Assembly (NCBI GenBank): GCA_029287615.1
Contig: JARFQV010000291.1
Location: 1 to 43,474, forward strand
Direction of reading: 5' to 3'
DNA length: 43,474 nt
Source of the DNA: Pseudomonadota bacterium
Lineage (GTDB): Bacteria; Pseudomonadota; Gammaproteobacteria; UBA9214
A program made the position numbers and the translations under genes. This document shows positions 34,553 through 43,122 of the stretch, in pieces. Position 1 is the stretch's first letter. Each line of letters starts with the position of its first letter. The notes under the pieces are model-generated. The model had not been told where the DNA came from, searched no databases, and was given only the letters and a program-made list of their open reading frames with translations.

Positions 34553-34576
34553 CCCTCCCGGCACACACCGGGAGGG
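34553..34576. terminator. Second hairpin, downstream of rdgC
   Basis: CCCTCCCGG pairs with CCGGGAGGG around the six-base loop CACACA, 20 bases beyond the rdgC stop codon (which is on the minus strand). No T tract is visible. Together with the neighbouring inverted repeat it fills most of the 166-base gap between two convergent genes. Confidence 0.45.
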
Positions 34577-34596
34577 CAGTATTGTGTTGGACCTGC

Positions 34597-35511
34597 TCAC
34601 TCGGCTGGCCGTTCCTCGCCGCCCAGGGCGTCCAGGACATCGGGAAGAAATTCCGCCAGTTCCAGACTCATCAGCGAAAAGTCGAGGTCAAACTTGCTGG
34701 CCGGGTCCTCGGCTACCGTGTCCCCCTCGGCCTCCCGAATAACATCATCAAACTGCAGGCGCTTGATTGAAAGATCTTCATGCAACACGCAGGAGACACG
34801 CTGCTTCCACCCGATCGCCAGTTTGACAGCATGTTTCCCGTGTTTTACGTGATTGCGGATTTCCCCGGCGGCCAGATCCTGGCTCTTGCAGTTGATCACC
34901 CCGCCCTCCGGATCGGGGTGTTTCAGTTCGCACTCCCCGCCCAGTTCGAATCCCTGCGGCATGCGACCACCATCCAGCCAGCGTGTCATGATTTCCCGGG
35001 AGGCCCGCTTGACCTTCACCGGTGAGGCCTGCAGGCTGCCCAGGGAAATGCGAAGCTGGGTGATCAGGTCCTCGGCCCGGGAAGGGGACGGGGCATCCAC
35101 CACGATCAGATCTCTGGTAGAATCGATATAGGCATACAGATCGGTGATTTTCGTCAGGGCGCGGGGCAGCAGGCTGACCACGATTTCGTCCCGGATCCGC
35201 AATTTCTCCTTTCTGCGCACATCCCGGGACTCTGCGGCCTCCACCTCGGCAACCTTGTCCTCGACCAGCTGTTTTACAACCCCCGCAGGAATGATCTTTT
35301 CCGCCTTGCGCAGGCAAATCATGATTCGGCCATTGATGGCCTGTGCCAGCTGCACACCATGTCTACCGAGGGGTGGAACCCACCCGATAGACGACATGTC
35401 CATGCTGCTTACCCCTTGATATGCCTGGTTTTGCAGACGCTGCTCGAGTTCTTCCGGCGACAGGTCAAAGTGCTGACCCAGCCGATATAGCTGAAGATTT
35501 CTGAACCACAT
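34597..35511 (-). CDS. rdgC: Recombination-associated protein RdgC
   Basis: A 304-residue DNA-binding protein, the same length as E. coli RdgC, which forms a ring dimer around DNA and modulates RecA. It starts MWFRNLQLYRLGQHFDLSPE and carries GWVPPLGRHGVQLAQAINGR, RKEKLRIRDEIVVSLLPRAL and LIVVDAPSPSRAEDLITQLR, all typical. The C-terminal half has SREIMTRWLDGGRMPQGFEL and KLAIGWKQRVSCVLHEDLSI. GGGAG about six bases before the ATG at 35511 decides the start; the track adds eight codons. Monocistronic. Confidence 0.96.
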   Translation of the reverse strand: MWFRNLQLYRLGQHFDLSPEELEQRLQNQAYQGVSSMDMSSIGWVPPLGRHGVQLAQAINGRIMICLRKAEKIIPAGVVKQLVEDKVAEVEAAESRDVRRKEKLRIRDEIVVSLLPRALTKITDLYAYIDSTRDLIVVDAPSPSRAEDLITQLRISLGSLQASPVKVKRASREIMTRWLDGGRMPQGFELGGECELKHPDPEGGVINCKSQDLAAGEIRNHVKHGKHAVKLAIGWKQRVSCVLHEDLSIKRLQFDDVIREAEGDTVAEDPASKFDLDFSLMSLELAEFLPDVLDALGGEERPAE

Positions 35512-35621
35512 TGTAACTCCCCGAAAAGCGCCCAATTATGCGCAAAGAATGCGCGCTCAGCCAGTATTTTTTACCCCTATCCCGGCAAATTCCACAGCCA
35601 GCGGTTTCGGTCTGGCCACGC

Positions 35622-35637
35622 TGTGACCTGCATCACG
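35622..35637. promoter_or_regulatory. CRP-like palindrome upstream of the cyclic-nucleotide-binding protein gene
   Basis: TGTGA-CCTGCA-TCACG matches the CRP/Vfr consensus TGTGA-N6-TCACA at nine of ten positions. It lies 114 bases before the ATG at 35752 and about 110 bases from the divergent rdgC start. I do not see a clear -10 box after it. The location suits control by a cAMP-responsive regulator, which the downstream gene itself might resemble. Confidence 0.45.
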
Positions 35638-35751
35638 AATAACTGCCCACTGTGGCCGATATTCCCCGTGGCAGGATGAGCAGCTCCAGGCGGAAATCCG
35701 TCTGTTCCGAATTACCGTGACGTAACGCACAAATAATGGAGAGAATCGCGG

Positions 35752-37254
35752 ATGAAAGTCACCAATGAAATGATTGACAAGGATATTTTACGTCAACTGA
35801 TCCCGTTGAACGCACTGTCGGAATCGCGTTTCGAGGATGTTCTACAAAAAATGGAGATCATGGATATCCCGGCTGGAAAATATCTCTTCCGGGAAGGCGA
35901 CAGGGACAACAAGTCGGTTTATGTGCTGGAAGGAAAAATCAATATCATCAATAACAAACGCGCAAGCGGCGGGGTGGCCAGCACGGTGGAAGCAGGCACC
36001 GATGTCAGCTACTACCCGATCGCCAACCAGCAGCCAAGGGCATTGTCTGCCTGTGCGTCAACCGATGTCATTGTTGCCTGCATAGATTCCAGCCTGATCG
36101 ATGTCATGTTGACCTGGGATCAGTCATCCGGATGTGAGGTCACCGAAATCGATGCGGACGAAAATGACGACTGGATGACCCGGATGCTGCAGTCCGAGGC
36201 CTTTGTCCGTCTCCCGCCCACTCATATCCAGCGGCTGCTGATGAAGATGGAGCCCATACCGGTGCCTGCCGGTACCGTGGTGATCGAACAGGGGGATGTA
36301 GGCGAATACTTCTATATCATCCAGGAAGGCCAGTGTAACGTAAGCCGCAGGCCCTCGACCATGGCCAATGAGGTCGTTCTGGCGCAACTGTCCAGTGGTG
36401 ACTGCTTCGGTGAAGAGGCCCTGGTCTCGAATACCACGCGCAATGCAACCGTGACCATGCTCACGGACGGTACCCTGAACCGCCTGGCCAAGGAGGACTT
36501 TATCGAACTGCTGAAAAACCCGCTCGTCCATTATGTCGATTATGAAAAGGCCGCAAAGATGGTCGAAGATGAGGCCGTCTGGCTGGATGTGCGCCTGCCG
36601 GGTGAATACGCTAACGGAGCATTCGACGACAGTGTGAATATCCCCCTGCTGGCACTGCGCGAGGAAGTGTCCGAGCTGATCTTCAATACCCAGTACATCA
36701 TCTGCTGCGACACCGGTCGGAGAAGCGCATCCGCGGCCTTTGTGCTCAGCCACCGAGGCTTCAATGTCTATGTTCTCGAAAACGGACTGAACGGGATACC
36801 CGCTGTAAAACAGCCCGACATGTGTGTCTCCAACCCGGACCCCGTCCAGGATCAGGTTCCCGGGGAACATCCTGAATGCAGGGAGCCAGGCCAGGACGAT
36901 CAACCCTCCGACCTGGACATCAGTGACCCGGAAGAATCACCGGACATCGCAATGGCTGCAATGCCGCTGGAGCAGGAAGAGAAATACAAAGAGGAGATCG
37001 CCAGACTCATGGGCATGCATGAGGCCAGTCTTCAGGAAATCAAGTCATTGAAAGAAGAAAACAATGAACTTGAAATGCAGCTGCTGACCCTGAGTGCCGA
37101 ACTGGACACCAAACCGATCGGGGACCAGACGGCGATTCGCGAGCGTGACAACGCCTATCGACGCATCGAGCGCATGCAACTGGAAAATGAAGCCCTGCGA
37201 CATCAGCTCGATGAATTGGGGAATACCGGTAACTGGAAGCTGGAAGAGGCCTAG
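35752..37254 (+). CDS. Dual cyclic-nucleotide-binding / rhodanese / coiled-coil signalling protein
   Basis: A 500-residue cytosolic protein. CNB domain 1 (about 20-130) contains AGKYLFREGDRDNKSVYVLEG but its binding cassette is degenerate. CNB domain 2 (about 145-260) contains AGTVVIEQGDVGEYFYIIQEG and GDCFGEEALVSNTTRNATVT, with the Glu and Arg of a working cyclic-nucleotide pocket. A rhodanese domain follows (about 270-350): VWLDVRLPGEYANGAFDDS and a CCDTGRRS active loop with the catalytic Cys. The C-terminal 90 residues form a coiled coil. No HTH is present, so it is not a transcription factor. It may couple cAMP or cGMP to sulfur transfer or partner assembly. GGAGAG lies about ten bases upstream. 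Confidence 0.85.
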   Translation: MKVTNEMIDKDILRQLIPLNALSESRFEDVLQKMEIMDIPAGKYLFREGDRDNKSVYVLEGKINIINNKRASGGVASTVEAGTDVSYYPIANQQPRALSACASTDVIVACIDSSLIDVMLTWDQSSGCEVTEIDADENDDWMTRMLQSEAFVRLPPTHIQRLLMKMEPIPVPAGTVVIEQGDVGEYFYIIQEGQCNVSRRPSTMANEVVLAQLSSGDCFGEEALVSNTTRNATVTMLTDGTLNRLAKEDFIELLKNPLVHYVDYEKAAKMVEDEAVWLDVRLPGEYANGAFDDSVNIPLLALREEVSELIFNTQYIICCDTGRRSASAAFVLSHRGFNVYVLENGLNGIPAVKQPDMCVSNPDPVQDQVPGEHPECREPGQDDQPSDLDISDPEESPDIAMAAMPLEQEEKYKEEIARLMGMHEASLQEIKSLKEENNELEMQLLTLSAELDTKPIGDQTAIRERDNAYRRIERMQLENEALRHQLDELGNTGNWKLEEA

Positions 37255-37353
37255 CCCGCCTTTCACTGCGCTCCGATAGCAGCCTGCCCGGTTAACTATA
37301 CGCCGCTTTACCAGTAGCTAGATTCCTGCAACGACCGGGGTCCTCAGCTTTAC

Positions 37354-38868
37354 CTATGGCAGGATCGGGAGCGGCGACTGATCCTGGTCTTGCCGGATAA
37401 CCGAATCCGCCGAACCGACAGAGGAATCCGTAGAACCCGTCAGTCCATCGCCCAGGGAGCTTGCGTTCAGAAGGAATTTGATCAGGGGGGAACCCGCGAT
37501 AATCTCGTTTTCTGTTTCTGTCTCTGTTTCCGTACGGTCCATGAACAGTATCCAGACCGCCCCCCGGTCCACCCCGCCGTCATCGTCATTACGGGCACCC
37601 ACGGCCAGGTCGCGGATGCCATCACCATCCAGATCACCGATGTCCGCGATGGCGGAGCCGAATTCATCTCCATTGCGCAAATTACCATCGAAGTTGCTTT
37701 CGGTACTGGATATCTTGGACTGCGAACGGACATCCCCATTATCTTCCAGGAACAGGATCCAGACCGCGCCCCGGTCATCACCACCATCATCATCACGATC
37801 AGCACCTACGGCGAGATCCGTAAAACCGTCCTCGTCCAGGTCGCCCATGCTGGCCAATGCACTGCCAAACCGGTCACCATCATCCAGTTTTCCGTCAAAA
37901 TTGCCCTTGTTCTGGGAAATTTTCCGGTCGGAATCGACCGTTCCGTCCTCGTTCATGAACAGGATCCAGACCGCGCCCTTGTCTTCTCCACCGTCATCAT
38001 CACCGGTAGCACCCACGGCAATCTCATTCAGTCCGTCTTCATCCAGGTCTCCGAGACTGGTAATCGAGCTGCCAAAGTTGTCACCCTCATCCAGGTCTCC
38101 CTGGAACCCGCCCCTGGTATCGGATATCTTCTGGCTGGAAGCCACGCGGCCTTCCTGGTTCATGAACAGGATCCAGACCGCCCCTGCGTCATTGCTGCCG
38201 TCATCGTCTTTCATGGCGCCGACGGCGAGATCCCTGATACCGTCACCATCCAGGTCCCCGATATCAGCGACCGCGGAACCAAACTCGTCACCGTCATCCA
38301 GCTCTCGCAGGAAACCGCCGGCCCGGCTGGATATCTTTTGGTGAATCCGTACCGTACCAATGGCATTCATAAACAGGATCCAGACCGCCCCCGCGTCATT
38401 GCTGCCGTCATCGTCACCCGGCGCACCCACGGCAATATCCAGGAAACCGTCCCCGTCCAGGTCCCCGATACCGGCGAGCGCGCTACCGAAGCGGTCTTCG
38501 TTAGCGAGATTTCCGAGGAACAGACCTTCACTGTCTGAAATTTCCCGGTCTATATCCACGCGTCCGTCACTGTCCATGAACAGCAACCAGATGGCACCAC
38601 GGTCGGTACCATTGCCATCAAAGAATGGCGCGCCCACGGCCAGATCGGTGACACTGTCGACCTCAAGATCGCCGACCCGGGTAACGGCACTCCCGAAGCG
38701 GTCACCGTTATTCAGGTTCCCGTTGAAATTCCCGCTGGTTGCAGAAATCTTTTCCTCTGACTTCACATCGGTTGTTACGCTCACCTCCAGGTCAGAGCAC
38801 CTCGCCCCTGCCAGCAGCAGGCAGAGGAGCAGCATCCACAGGAGTCTGGCCGGTTTTAGCTGATTCAT
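37354..38868 (-). CDS. Secreted FG-GAP (integrin-alpha-like) repeat protein
   Basis: A 504-residue exported protein. The signal peptide LLWMLLLCLLLAGARC is not a good lipobox (Arg at -1). Six tandem blades of about 66 residues follow, each with a FGSA...GDLDGDG-x-x-D-x-AVGA core and a closing GAVWILFM strand. The DxDxDG loops are Ca2+ sites; the first blade is degenerate (GDLEVDSVTD). Such repeats fold into a beta-propeller, usually seven-bladed, so this may be a partial ring or use the ends to close it. The 60-residue tail has TETETETEN and is Ser/Asp-rich. Likely cell-surface or secreted. The large plus-strand ORFs over this gene are shadows of its repeat. Confidence 0.9.
   Translation of the reverse strand: MNQLKPARLLWMLLLCLLLAGARCSDLEVSVTTDVKSEEKISATSGNFNGNLNNGDRFGSAVTRVGDLEVDSVTDLAVGAPFFDGNGTDRGAIWLLFMDSDGRVDIDREISDSEGLFLGNLANEDRFGSALAGIGDLDGDGFLDIAVGAPGDDDGSNDAGAVWILFMNAIGTVRIHQKISSRAGGFLRELDDGDEFGSAVADIGDLDGDGIRDLAVGAMKDDDGSNDAGAVWILFMNQEGRVASSQKISDTRGGFQGDLDEGDNFGSSITSLGDLDEDGLNEIAVGATGDDDGGEDKGAVWILFMNEDGTVDSDRKISQNKGNFDGKLDDGDRFGSALASMGDLDEDGFTDLAVGADRDDDGGDDRGAVWILFLEDNGDVRSQSKISSTESNFDGNLRNGDEFGSAIADIGDLDGDGIRDLAVGARNDDDGGVDRGAVWILFMDRTETETETENEIIAGSPLIKFLLNASSLGDGLTGSTDSSVGSADSVIRQDQDQSPLPILP
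37537..38733 (-). repeat. Six ~200-bp tandem coding repeats (FG-GAP blades)
   Basis: The six protein blades of the FG-GAP gene produce six head-to-tail DNA units of about 200 bp. The repeated core encodes GDLDGDG and GAVWILFM, and the plus-strand phrase CAGGATCCAGACCG recurs at almost regular spacing. Divergence between units is moderate, so the array is old rather than a fresh expansion. It explains the long plus-strand ORFs here. Confidence 0.85.
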
Positions 38869-39231
38869 GTGATGGACCTGATACAGAGTGATGGACGCAA
38901 TCCGTACAACCATAAAGACCCGGCATACCGACACTGGCCGGACAAATACCTGATCTTTTTAATACATATTTTGCCAAGCATATGTGCATTATACAGGGTA
39001 ATCATTCCAGGTTGGGACTATTCCGGCCCATTCGGCCATCCTGCCAGGGCTTCCTGTACCGCTGCACAGACTTGATTTTGCACAGAAAGGACCATAACCT
39101 CTTGATCTGAGACCCCGTGTTCAGTCATTAATTTTCAATCATAATCTGACCGCGTGATTCGGGATCTGTGAGTGGGGCTCCATCGTTACATCCTTGGAGT
39201 ACGGCCCATCGCCGAACAGGAGAATCCATCC
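38869..39231. other. Divergent intergenic region between FG-GAP gene and Mrp operon
   Basis: About 363 bp, AT-rich in 38950-39000 and 39115-39150. On the minus strand TATAAT occurs at 38993-38988, a good -10 box for the FG-GAP gene, but no matching -35 is seen. For the Mrp operon only weak candidates exist near 39115-39145. Track ORF 38869..39075 has no ribosome site or motif and I do not call it. Confidence 0.4.
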
Positions 39232-39699
39232 ATGCATGCCCTTAGCATGTCAGCCACCATGCTGCTGTTCTGGTTACTCATTACAGGCGATTTCGGTATC
39301 CTGAACATCACGCTTGGCATTGCATCCGCACTGCTGGTGGTGGCTATCTCCCAGCGCATGGATGTTGTTGACCATGAGTCACAACCCTTGCATCTGACCC
39401 CCAGGCTACCGCTGTACTGGGCATGGCTGTCCATACAGGTCATTCGCTCCAACCTGGAAGTCACCCGCAGGATCTGGACACCCGGCGAAACCATCTGCCC
39501 GGGCATCATTCGGATCAAGTCCAGCCAGCAGACCGCAATAGGCAAGTCCATTTATGCCAATTCCATTACCCTGACACCCGGCACGATCACCTTGCGGGTT
39601 CTGGGTGATGACATACTCGTCCATGCATTGTCTCAGGATGACGTGACCTTCCTGGAGGAAGGCGAAATGGATCGTCGCGTCACCAGGCTGGAGAGCTGA
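39232..39699 (+). CDS. mrpE: Mrp/Mnh Na+/H+ antiporter subunit E
   Basis: A 155-residue membrane protein, first gene of the Mrp operon. The N-terminal half has two membrane spans (ATMLLFWLLITGDFGILNI and a following span), with the family motif LPLYWAWLSIQVIRSNLEVT. Its cytoplasmic domain carries NSITLTPGTITLRVLGDDILVHAL, typical of MnhE. AGGAG about ten bases before the ATG at 39232 sets the start; the track adds 20 codons. The Mrp complex exchanges cytoplasmic Na+ (or K+) for external H+ and gives alkali and salt tolerance. Confidence 0.93.
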   Translation: MHALSMSATMLLFWLLITGDFGILNITLGIASALLVVAISQRMDVVDHESQPLHLTPRLPLYWAWLSIQVIRSNLEVTRRIWTPGETICPGIIRIKSSQQTAIGKSIYANSITLTPGTITLRVLGDDILVHALSQDDVTFLEEGEMDRRVTRLES

Positions 39700-39704
39700 G
39701 CCGG

Positions 39705-40007
39705 ATGTTTATCGCCGCCAGCCTGTCCATCCTCATCGTCATGGCCATGGCCCTGATCCGGGCACTGGCAGGACCCACCGTGTATGACCGGATTCTGGCG
39801 GTAAACATGTTCGGCACCAAGACCGTGTTGTTTATTGCCGTGCTTGGTTTTCTGACGGGACGTCCGGATTTCCTGGATATTGCGCTGGTTTATGCGCTGA
39901 TCAATTTCATCAGTGTGATTGCAGTGCTGCGTTTCAGGGAGTACGGGCGTTTTCGTTTTATCACCATACCGCATACTGTCAAAAGCGAGTCCCGACGCGA
40001 TGAATGA
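39705..40007 (+). CDS. mrpF: Mrp/Mnh antiporter subunit F
   Basis: A 100-residue protein with three membrane spans. It contains ALIRALAGPTVYDRILAVNM, the strongly conserved GPT-x-x-DR motif of MrpF, then a GTKTVLFIAVLGFLTGRPDF span and DIALVYALINFISVIAVLRF. It starts five bases after mrpE and overlaps mrpG by eight bases, so translation is coupled. Confidence 0.93.
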   Translation: MFIAASLSILIVMAMALIRALAGPTVYDRILAVNMFGTKTVLFIAVLGFLTGRPDFLDIALVYALINFISVIAVLRFREYGRFRFITIPHTVKSESRRDE

Positions 40008-40329
40008 CTGGCTCGACTTGCTCAGCTGGGGTTTTCTGCTGGCTGGTTCCTTCTTCGGTATCAGCGGTGGTGTGGGTATACTCCGGTTTCCCGACTTTTT
40101 CACCCGCCTGCACGCAGCGGGGGTCACCGATACCATGTGTACCGCGCTCATACTGATTGGTCTGATGTTCCAGACAGGCCTGAATGTAATCCTTGTCAAG
40201 CTGTTCCTCACACTTGCCTTCCTGCTGCTCACCTCCCCCACGGCAACCCACTCACTGGCCAAGGCTGCCTTGCACGGGAAAATAGAACAGCAGATCAAAA
40301 CCAGAGAGAAAGAATCATCGACATCGTGA
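40000..40329 (+). CDS. mrpG: Mrp/Mnh antiporter subunit G
   Basis: A 109-residue protein with three membrane spans. The start MNDWLDLLSWGFLLAGSFFG at 40000 lies in the end of mrpF. The family block GGVGILRFPDFFTRLHAAGV and the phrase DTMCTALILIGLM are characteristic of MrpG. The track begins 27 codons earlier in unrelated sequence. The last codons overlap the next gene (GTGA). Confidence 0.92.
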   Translation: MNDWLDLLSWGFLLAGSFFGISGGVGILRFPDFFTRLHAAGVTDTMCTALILIGLMFQTGLNVILVKLFLTLAFLLLTSPTATHSLAKAALHGKIEQQIKTREKESSTS

Positions 40330-40853
40330 TCGACATGTTGCTGCTGGGTTTCCTGGCGATTACCGCGCTGGCCGTCATCCATCTGCGTGACCTGTTTGCC
40401 GTTGTGATGCTATTTGGCATCTACAGCTTCCTGACCGCCTCCCTGTTTGTCACCCTGGACGCCGTGGATGTCGCCTTCACGGAGGCTGTGGTTGGCGCCG
40501 GTATCTCCACCTTCCTCATGCTCTGTACACTGGCACTCACGGCACGACGGGAAAAGGCCAAACCCGCTCGAACCCTGATCCCGTTGCTGGTGGTTGTCAT
40601 AACCGGCGCAACACTGGTGTACGGCACACTCGACATGCCGGACTTCAGTGACCCTTCCGCCCCGGTACACACACATGTAACACCCCGTTACATTGAAGCC
40701 ACAGAGCGGGAAATCGGGATGCCGAATCTGGTGACGGCGGTACTGGCAAGTTACCGCGGCTATGACACCCTGGGAGAACTGACCGTGATTCTTACCGCCG
40801 GTATCGGGGTACTCGTCCTGCTGGGTTACAGGAAACGCGGGGAGAAGCGCTGA
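40326..40853 (+). CDS. MbhD/MbhE-type subunit (MrpA C-terminal domain on its own gene)
   Basis: A 175-residue membrane protein. It combines an MbhD-like (DUF4040) domain, with DLFAVVMLFGIYSFLTASLF and DAVDVAFTEAVVGAGISTFL, and an MbhE-like domain, ending VLASYRGYDTLGELTVILTA. In many bacteria this region is the C-terminal part of MrpA; here it is separate, as in archaeal-type and group-2 Mrp operons and in membrane-bound hydrogenases. I use the GTG at 40326, which overlaps the mrpG stop by four bases. An ATG at 40335 is the alternative. Confidence 0.88.
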   Translation: MIDMLLLGFLAITALAVIHLRDLFAVVMLFGIYSFLTASLFVTLDAVDVAFTEAVVGAGISTFLMLCTLALTARREKAKPARTLIPLLVVVITGATLVYGTLDMPDFSDPSAPVHTHVTPRYIEATEREIGMPNLVTAVLASYRGYDTLGELTVILTAGIGVLVLLGYRKRGEKR

Positions 40854-41288
40854 ATGCCCAACCCGATACAACCCAACCTGGTACTGCGCGTTGCCGGCAA
40901 GATGTTGATACCCATCATCCTGATGTTCGCTCTCTATGTACAGTTCCATGGTGAAACAGGACCCGGTGGCGGTTTTCAGGCCGGTGTGATCTTCACCTCG
41001 GCTTTCATCCTCTATGCCCTGGTTTTCGGTATCGGACCGGCGCGGGCGGTAGCCACCGACCGGGTTCTGCGGGTTCTGGCAGCATTCGGCGTGCTGCTGT
41101 ATATCGGGGTGGGCATTGCCTCGCTGCTCTCCGGTGGTAATTTCCTGGATTATGATGTGCTTGGTGAAAATGCAATCGAGGGCCAGCACCTGGGTATCTT
41201 TCTGATCGAACTCGGTGTTGGATTCACCGTCGCATCGGTCATGATCATCATTTTCTTCGCCTTTGCCGAGCGGGGTGCAAGACCTTGA
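40854..41288 (+). CDS. mrpB: Mrp/Mnh antiporter subunit B
   Basis: A 144-residue protein with four membrane spans. It carries the MnhB block FHGETGPGGGFQAGVIFTSA and a following conserved GNFLDYDVLGE loop. It starts directly after the previous stop and overlaps mrpC by four bases. It is part of the membrane arm of the antiporter, next to the C subunit. Confidence 0.93.
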   Translation: MPNPIQPNLVLRVAGKMLIPIILMFALYVQFHGETGPGGGFQAGVIFTSAFILYALVFGIGPARAVATDRVLRVLAAFGVLLYIGVGIASLLSGGNFLDYDVLGENAIEGQHLGIFLIELGVGFTVASVMIIIFFAFAERGARP

Positions 41289-41641
41289 GCGATCTGGTGG
41301 GACACTTCAACTACTGGATTGTCATTTATCTGATGATGGCCGGTTTTTATATCATGATTGTCCAGGGCAACCTGGTGAAAAAAATCGTGGGCCTCAACAT
41401 TTTCCAGGCATCTATTTTCATCATGTTCATCAGCATGGGAAAGGTAGAAGACGGAACTGCCCCGATCCTTGTCGAAGGCACGACCTATTATTCCAGCCCC
41501 CTTCCCCACGTTCTGATACTGACCGCCATCGTGGTCGGGGTGGCTACAACGGCCCTCGCCCTTGCCCTAGTTGTGCGTATTAACGAAGCCCACCGGAGCG
41601 TTGAGGAAGACGAGATCCACGAGCAAGACAAATCCTTTTGA
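41285..41641 (+). CDS. mrpC: Mrp/Mnh antiporter subunit C (NuoK-like)
   Basis: A 118-residue NuoK homologue with three membrane spans. It shows IVQGNLVKKIVGLNIFQASI and LPHVLILTAIVVGVATTALA, which hold the conserved Glu/His/Thr positions of MrpC and NuoK. It begins at a TTG overlapping the mrpB stop (TTGA) and ends with TTGA into mrpD, so the chain is translationally coupled. Confidence 0.92.
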   Translation: MSDLVGHFNYWIVIYLMMAGFYIMIVQGNLVKKIVGLNIFQASIFIMFISMGKVEDGTAPILVEGTTYYSSPLPHVLILTAIVVGVATTALALALVVRINEAHRSVEEDEIHEQDKSF

Positions 41642-43122
41642 TCTCCCATCATCTTCCTATATTACAGGTCATCGTACCCCTGCTGGCCGCTCCGCTGTGC
41701 CTGCTGCTCTACGACCGGTTTCTGTCCTGGTGTATTTCCCTGTTCGCGAGCGGGATCGCTTTCCTGATTGCCGCGCTGTTGCTGCACCAGACGCTGCATA
41801 CAGGAGTCATCTCCTACGAACTGGGTGGATGGGCGGCCCCCTGGGGCATCGAGTACCGGGTAGATATCGTTAACGCCTTTGTACTGCTGATCGTAACGGC
41901 GATCAGCAGTACGATCATCGTATTCGCGAAGGAAAGTGTCGCACAAGAGATCTATGCTGAGCGCATACCGCTGTTCTATGCCGTCTACATGCTCTTCCTG
42001 TGCGGTCTTCTGGGAGTCACCGTTACCGGTGACGTGTTCAATCTGTTCGTATTCATGGAGATCTCCGCCCTGTCCTCCTATACCCTCATCGCCATCAGCG
42101 AGGACCGGCGGGCGCTGACCGCATCCTACCAGTACCTGTTTCTGGGCACCATTGGCGCCTCTTTCATCCTGATCAGCATCGGCCTGCTCTACTCGATGAC
42201 CGGCACACTGAACATGCAGGATCTGGCCCGGCGGTTACCGGCGGTTAGTGGCAATCGCACCGTGGAAAGCGCATTTGCCTTTCTGACGGTTGGTATCAGT
42301 ATCAAGCTGGCGCTGGTACCGCTGCACCTGTGGCTGCCCAATGCCTACACATACGCGCCCTCGGTGGTGAGCGCGTTTATCGCATCGACGGCAACCAAGG
42401 TTGCATTTTACGTCCTGCTTCGTTTCATGTTCTCTGTGCTGGGTGTCACGCTTTCCTTCCAGAGCATGCTGCTGAGCGGTATCTTTCTGGCACTCGGTAT
42501 CGCGGCTATTTTCGTTGGCTCCACCGCAGCCATTTTTCAGGATAATATCAAGCGGATGCTGGCCTATTCCAGCATAGCCCAGATCGGTTACATGGTTCTG
42601 GGCGTCAGTTTCGCGACGGTTACGGGACTCACGGCTGCATTGCTCCATCTGTTCAACCACGCACTGATCAAGGCCGCCCTCTTTCTGGCACTGGGTTGCA
42701 TCTTCTACCGATTCGGATCGGCGAGCATGAACCAGATCTATGGCATCGGCAGAAGGATGCCCTGGACCATGACAGCATTTGTCATTGGAGGACTCAGCCT
42801 GATCGGGGTACCGCTGACGGTTGGATTCATCAGCAAATGGTACCTCGTGCTGGCTGCAATGGAAGCGGGCATGTGGCTGGTTGCTGCAGCCATACTGGCC
42901 GCCTCGCTACTCACCGTGGTCTATATCTGGCGGGTCGTGGAGGCCGCGTGGTTCAAGGTACCGGTCCAGAGTCCGACCGCGAACACGGGTGAGGTGCCTC
43001 TATCGATGCTGCTGCCCACCTGGGCCCTGATCATCGCCAACCGGTATTTCGGCATCGATACCAGCCTGACTGTGGGTGTGGCGCCACAGGCGGCGGAGTG
43101 GCTGCTGGGGATCACCGGATGA
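41638..43122 (+). CDS. mrpD: Mrp/Mnh antiporter subunit D (proton-pumping NuoN/M-like)
   Basis: A 494-residue membrane protein with about 14 spans, of the Proton_antipo_M family. GDVFNLFVFMEISALSSYTL contains the key Glu of TM5; ISIKLALVPLHLWLPNAYTY contains the conserved Lys; and MLAYSSIAQIGYMVLGVSF and LFNHALIKAALFLALGCIFY hold the second Lys/His pathway. It starts with TTG in a TTGA overlap and ends with ATGA into a second antiporter-like gene. Confidence 0.93.
   Translation: MISHHLPILQVIVPLLAAPLCLLLYDRFLSWCISLFASGIAFLIAALLLHQTLHTGVISYELGGWAAPWGIEYRVDIVNAFVLLIVTAISSTIIVFAKESVAQEIYAERIPLFYAVYMLFLCGLLGVTVTGDVFNLFVFMEISALSSYTLIAISEDRRALTASYQYLFLGTIGASFILISIGLLYSMTGTLNMQDLARRLPAVSGNRTVESAFAFLTVGISIKLALVPLHLWLPNAYTYAPSVVSAFIASTATKVAFYVLLRFMFSVLGVTLSFQSMLLSGIFLALGIAAIFVGSTAAIFQDNIKRMLAYSSIAQIGYMVLGVSFATVTGLTAALLHLFNHALIKAALFLALGCIFYRFGSASMNQIYGIGRRMPWTMTAFVIGGLSLIGVPLTVGFISKWYLVLAAMEAGMWLVAAAILAASLLTVVYIWRVVEAAWFKVPVQSPTANTGEVPLSMLLPTWALIIANRYFGIDTSLTVGVAPQAAEWLLGITG

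Noticed and set aside
37390-38538. 382-residue plus-strand ORF (and 37478..38344) over the FG-GAP gene
   Set aside because: They are antisense shadows of the six repeated blades. Their own repeats come from the minus-strand gene, and there is no ribosome site.
37537-38733. Regularly spaced repeated phrases resembling a CRISPR or satellite array
   Set aside because: The roughly 200-bp units are coding FG-GAP blades in one frame; there are no short identical repeats with unique spacers.
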